Assembly (NCBI GenBank): GCA_913052275.1
Contig: CAJXDX010000032.1
Span: 1-14,044 of the forward strand
Direction: 5' to 3'
Length of the DNA: 14,044 nucleotides
Source: an uncultured Pseudomonadota bacterium
GTDB taxonomy: Bacteria > SAR324 > NAC60-12
Shown piece by piece: positions 11,682 through 14,044 of the stretch; the first letter of the stretch is position 1, and each line of letters begins with the position of its first letter. The notes beneath the pieces were generated by a model. The model made no database searches, was not told the origin of the DNA, and saw only the letters and a list, made by a program, of their open reading frames with translations. The position numbers were made by a program, and so were the translations under genes.

Positions 11682-14044
11682 TCATACTGTTTCATCATAC
11701 TGCATGGCAGATCTGCTGAGCTGTTTTGAAATCAGTTTTCTGTAAAGTCCCTTGTTTTTAAATAGTTCTTTGTGTGTTCCGGTTTCCATGATGCGTCCTT
11801 TATCCAGAACTATGATCTGGTCTGCTTCACGAACAGTTGAAAGACGATGGGCTATGATCAGGGTAGTTCTGTTTATTTTGAGTTGATTCAGGGCCTTATG
11901 TACAATGTTCTCACTTAGTGCATCCAGGTGGGAAGTTGCTTCATCCAGAATTAATACCGGTGCATTTTTCAGAAATGCCCTTGCAATTGCTACTCGCTGT
12001 CTCTGTCCTCCTGAGAGACTTGCTCCGCGTTCTCCAACCATCGTTTCAAGTCCTTCAGGAAGACTTTGAACAACTTCAGACAGGGCTGACAAATTTACTG
12101 CCTCCTGTAATTCCTGTTCAGTTGCATCAGGTTTAGCAATCAAAATATTGTCTTTTAAAGTATTGTTGAAGAGATATGTGTCCTGCGCTACTAATGCAAT
12201 TCTGGAACGAAGCTCTTCTAGTTTGAAATTCTTAAGATCAATATCATTAAACAAGATGCTGCCTTTGTCAGGATCCCAGAAACGCATAAGCAGCTGGGCC
12301 AGACTTGTTTTTCCTGCGCCTGAAGGACCAACTATGGCAAATGTGTTCCCAACCGGAATATCAACATTTAAGTTCTCCAAGACATTCCTTGGTCTGCCCG
12401 GAAAAGAAAAACTTACATTTCTTATTTTGATACCTGATGTTATATCCTTGGAAACTTCTGCATTCCCATCAGCTATTTTTACCGGTTCTTTTTCGAGTGC
12501 GTACACTCTCCTGGTAGCACCAAGAGTGTCTGCTAGCTGTCTACCTATCTGAGCTATTTCTGAAACAGGCAGAAACGCTGACATTGCCAGTATTGTCAAG
12601 AGAGGAAGTATGCCTGCATCAAAATATCCATTGGTTGTGAGTAATGCACCGGCACTGACAACAGCAAGACCACCCCAGCCGGTCAGAACTTCCAGCATAT
12701 TGCTTTGAAGTGTCAGTTCTTTGAAGAAAGGCAGTCTCAGGGAGATGTGCCGGTCTGTCAGTTCTTCAAAAGATCTTCCTCGATTAGAACCCTGCTGGTA
12801 TGCAACGATTTCTGCAAGTCCCTGTACTGAATCAATCGCATGTGCTGAGAGTTCACCGGCAGCTTCCCTTGCTTTTGATCCCAGTCGGTCCACTTTGTTT
12901 CTCATCAAAAAAGGACTTAATCCAACTGCAATTAAAAAAGGTAAAAGTGCGAGTGTCATCCAGAAACTGGTTGCACTTAAAATGACAACTACTGCAGCTG
13001 GAATCAGGATTGATACAAAAACCGGAGCTACTGTGTGTGCGAAGAAATATTCAACCAGTTCAACATCATGTGTGGCAATGCCCATCAAATCACCTGTTCT
13101 GCGTCGCACAAGGTATGCCGGAGCAAGCAGGTCAAGTTTCTTAAAGACATTGATACGCATAACAGAAAGTAATCTGAATGCCATATCATGGGCTATCCAT
13201 GATTCAAGCCAGTGAAGTATTCCGGATAGTATAGCTGCTGTAATCAGCCAGCTTAGATGAGAAGAATAATCAATGCCATTTTTCAAATCAAGTACTATAA
13301 GTGCGCTGAAAATGCCAACACCTATAAATGCCAGTACACGCAGTACCCCAAAACAGAAAGAAAGAGCAAGCCTTCCTTTCCAGGGGATGATGTGACGCAT
13401 CAGCTCAATAACTAATTGTTTCCAATTAAGACCTTCTGCTTTAACAATCCCTTCTGTCGGCAAGTTCATTATTGTTTCTTTTAACTGCTCTTCCTCTTTT
13501 TCTTCAAAAATAACCGATTCTTTCTCTTCAACCAGCAGTTCCTTTGATTCAGCTTCACGTACCTGCTGTGACATCAAAACTGAATATATCCCACCCTGCT
13601 GCATCAGGCTTTGGTGGGAACCTGACTCTGCAATTTTTCCCTTGTCAATTACCAGGATTCGGTCACATTTTACAACACTTGAAAGCCGATGTGCTAATAC
13701 CAGTGTTGTACGGTCTTTCATCAAATGATCCAAAGACTGCTGAATAACAAACTCATTTTCAGCATCCACAGCAGAAAGGGCCTCATCCAATATTAGAATA
13801 GGTGTATCCCTCAATAGTGCTCTTGCGATGGCTACCCGCTGTCGCTGTCCTCCAGAGAGCTTAATTCCTTTTTCACCAATTAAAGTTTTGTATCCGTCAG
13901 GAAGTGTTCCCACGAACTCATGTATGTTTGCATTTTTTGCTGCTTTAATAATCTCTGCCTCATCTGCTTCAGGGTTGCCCATTTTAATGTTGTCTTCGAT
14001 TGTTCCATGAAACAAAAATGTATCCTGATGCACAACTGAGATCA
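11682..14044 (-). CDS. Double-length ABC exporter (NBD-TMD-NBD seen; N-terminus outside window)
   Basis: The reading frame is open to the right edge, and the first visible residues (ISVVHQDTFLF) lie just after the Q-loop of an ATPase domain, so the true start is outside and the first membrane domain and Walker A are not seen. Residue numbers count from the GTG at 14033. NBD 1: LSGGQ (59-63), Walker B ILILDE (79-84), H115. A glutamate-rich linker (about 158-190) leads to a membrane domain at about 215-500 with roughly six helices. NBD 2: Walker A GPSGAGKTS (569-577), Q617, LSGGQ (673-677), D697-E698, H729. The protein is thus two half-exporters fused, probably about 1,150 residues or more. The style resembles CydC/CydD-like and multidrug-type exporters. 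The cargo is unknown and no cytochrome bd genes are in view. Confidence 0.88.
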   Translation of the reverse strand, partial: ISVVHQDTFLFHGTIEDNIKMGNPEADEAEIIKAAKNANIHEFVGTLPDGYKTLIGEKGIKLSGGQRQRVAIARALLRDTPILILDEALSAVDAENEFVIQQSLDHLMKDRTTLVLAHRLSSVVKCDRILVIDKGKIAESGSHQSLMQQGGIYSVLMSQQVREAESKELLVEEKESVIFEEKEEEQLKETIMNLPTEGIVKAEGLNWKQLVIELMRHIIPWKGRLALSFCFGVLRVLAFIGVGIFSALIVLDLKNGIDYSSHLSWLITAAILSGILHWLESWIAHDMAFRLLSVMRINVFKKLDLLAPAYLVRRRTGDLMGIATHDVELVEYFFAHTVAPVFVSILIPAAVVVILSATSFWMTLALLPFLIAVGLSPFLMRNKVDRLGSKAREAAGELSAHAIDSVQGLAEIVAYQQGSNRGRSFEELTDRHISLRLPFFKELTLQSNMLEVLTGWGGLAVVSAGALLTTNGYFDAGILPLLTILAMSAFLPVSEIAQIGRQLADTLGATRRVYALEKEPVKIADGNAEVSKDITSGIKIRNVSFSFPGRPRNVLENLNVDIPVGNTFAIVGPSGAGKTSLAQLLMRFWDPDKGSILFNDIDLKNFKLEELRSRIALVAQDTYLFNNTLKDNILIAKPDATEQELQEAVNLSALSEVVQSLPEGLETMVGERGASLSGGQRQRVAIARAFLKNAPVLILDEATSHLDALSENIVHKALNQLKINRTTLIIAHRLSTVREADQIIVLDKGRIMETGTHKELFKNKGLYRKLISKQLSRSAMQYDETV

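Noticed and set aside
11918..13215. Several plus-strand open frames of 60-164 codons inside the exporter gene
   Set aside because: They are shadows of the long minus-strand exporter gene, which has intact ABC motifs throughout.
1..14044. Search for CRISPR arrays, transposases, attachment sites, tRNA or rRNA genes
   Set aside because: No regularly spaced direct repeats, transposase motifs or cloverleaf-like intergenic segments were seen; all long open frames have housekeeping or transport-type assignments.

Overview
The window reads as ordinary bacterial chromosome, most likely from a Gram-negative. It carries an ISC-type Fe-S scaffold, a Tat-exported solute-binding protein and CydC/CydD-like exporter architecture. 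By eye the DNA is AT-rich to moderate in GC. Nothing here fixes the taxon. A marine or proteobacterial-type lineage is a guess from protein style only. I see no rRNA, tRNA, CRISPR array, insertion sequence, phage gene or plasmid gene.

Layout from left to right: (1) Bases 1-819, minus strand: a DUF924 protein cut by the window edge, preceded by an antibiotic-biosynthesis-monooxygenase (ABM) fold protein. (2) 820-1248: an AT-rich gap between divergent genes, with a weak candidate promoter and a small inverted repeat. (3) 1249-2496, plus strand: an ATP-grasp ligase resembling L-amino-acid ligases. (4) 2583-5043, minus strand: a four-gene group, read in the order iscU, a small DUF6494 protein, a rhodanese/NfuA-like fusion, and a metallo-beta-lactamase-fold protein that has lost most metal ligands. 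(5) 5044-5610: a 567-base divergent intergenic region with promoter-like sites in both directions and a long leader with hairpins. (6) 5611-11021, plus strand: a complete peptide/opine/nickel-class ABC importer, consisting of a Tat-exported binding protein, two permeases and one polypeptide carrying both ATPases. (7) 11024-14044, minus strand: a secreted thermonuclease-like protein with a substituted catalytic arginine, and the C-terminal two-thirds or so of a double-length ABC exporter that runs off the window.

How the parts work together: the importer is a self-contained operon. Its binding-protein gene has a near-consensus Shine-Dalgarno and is followed by a strong intrinsic terminator before the first permease, so the binding protein should be made in excess over the membrane and ATPase parts. 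The iscU group looks like a reduced or variant Fe-S assembly module: the scaffold (IscU) and a probable carrier (the NfuA-like fusion) sit together, but no cysteine desulfurase, HscA/HscB chaperone, ferredoxin or IscR gene is in view.

The items most worth a second look are the rhodanese/A-type/Nfu fusion whose only cysteines are the Nfu CxxC pair, its linkage to iscU and DUF6494, the ligand-poor MBL protein beside it, and the structured leader of the importer operon. I found no clear evidence of a wholly new defence or mobile system.
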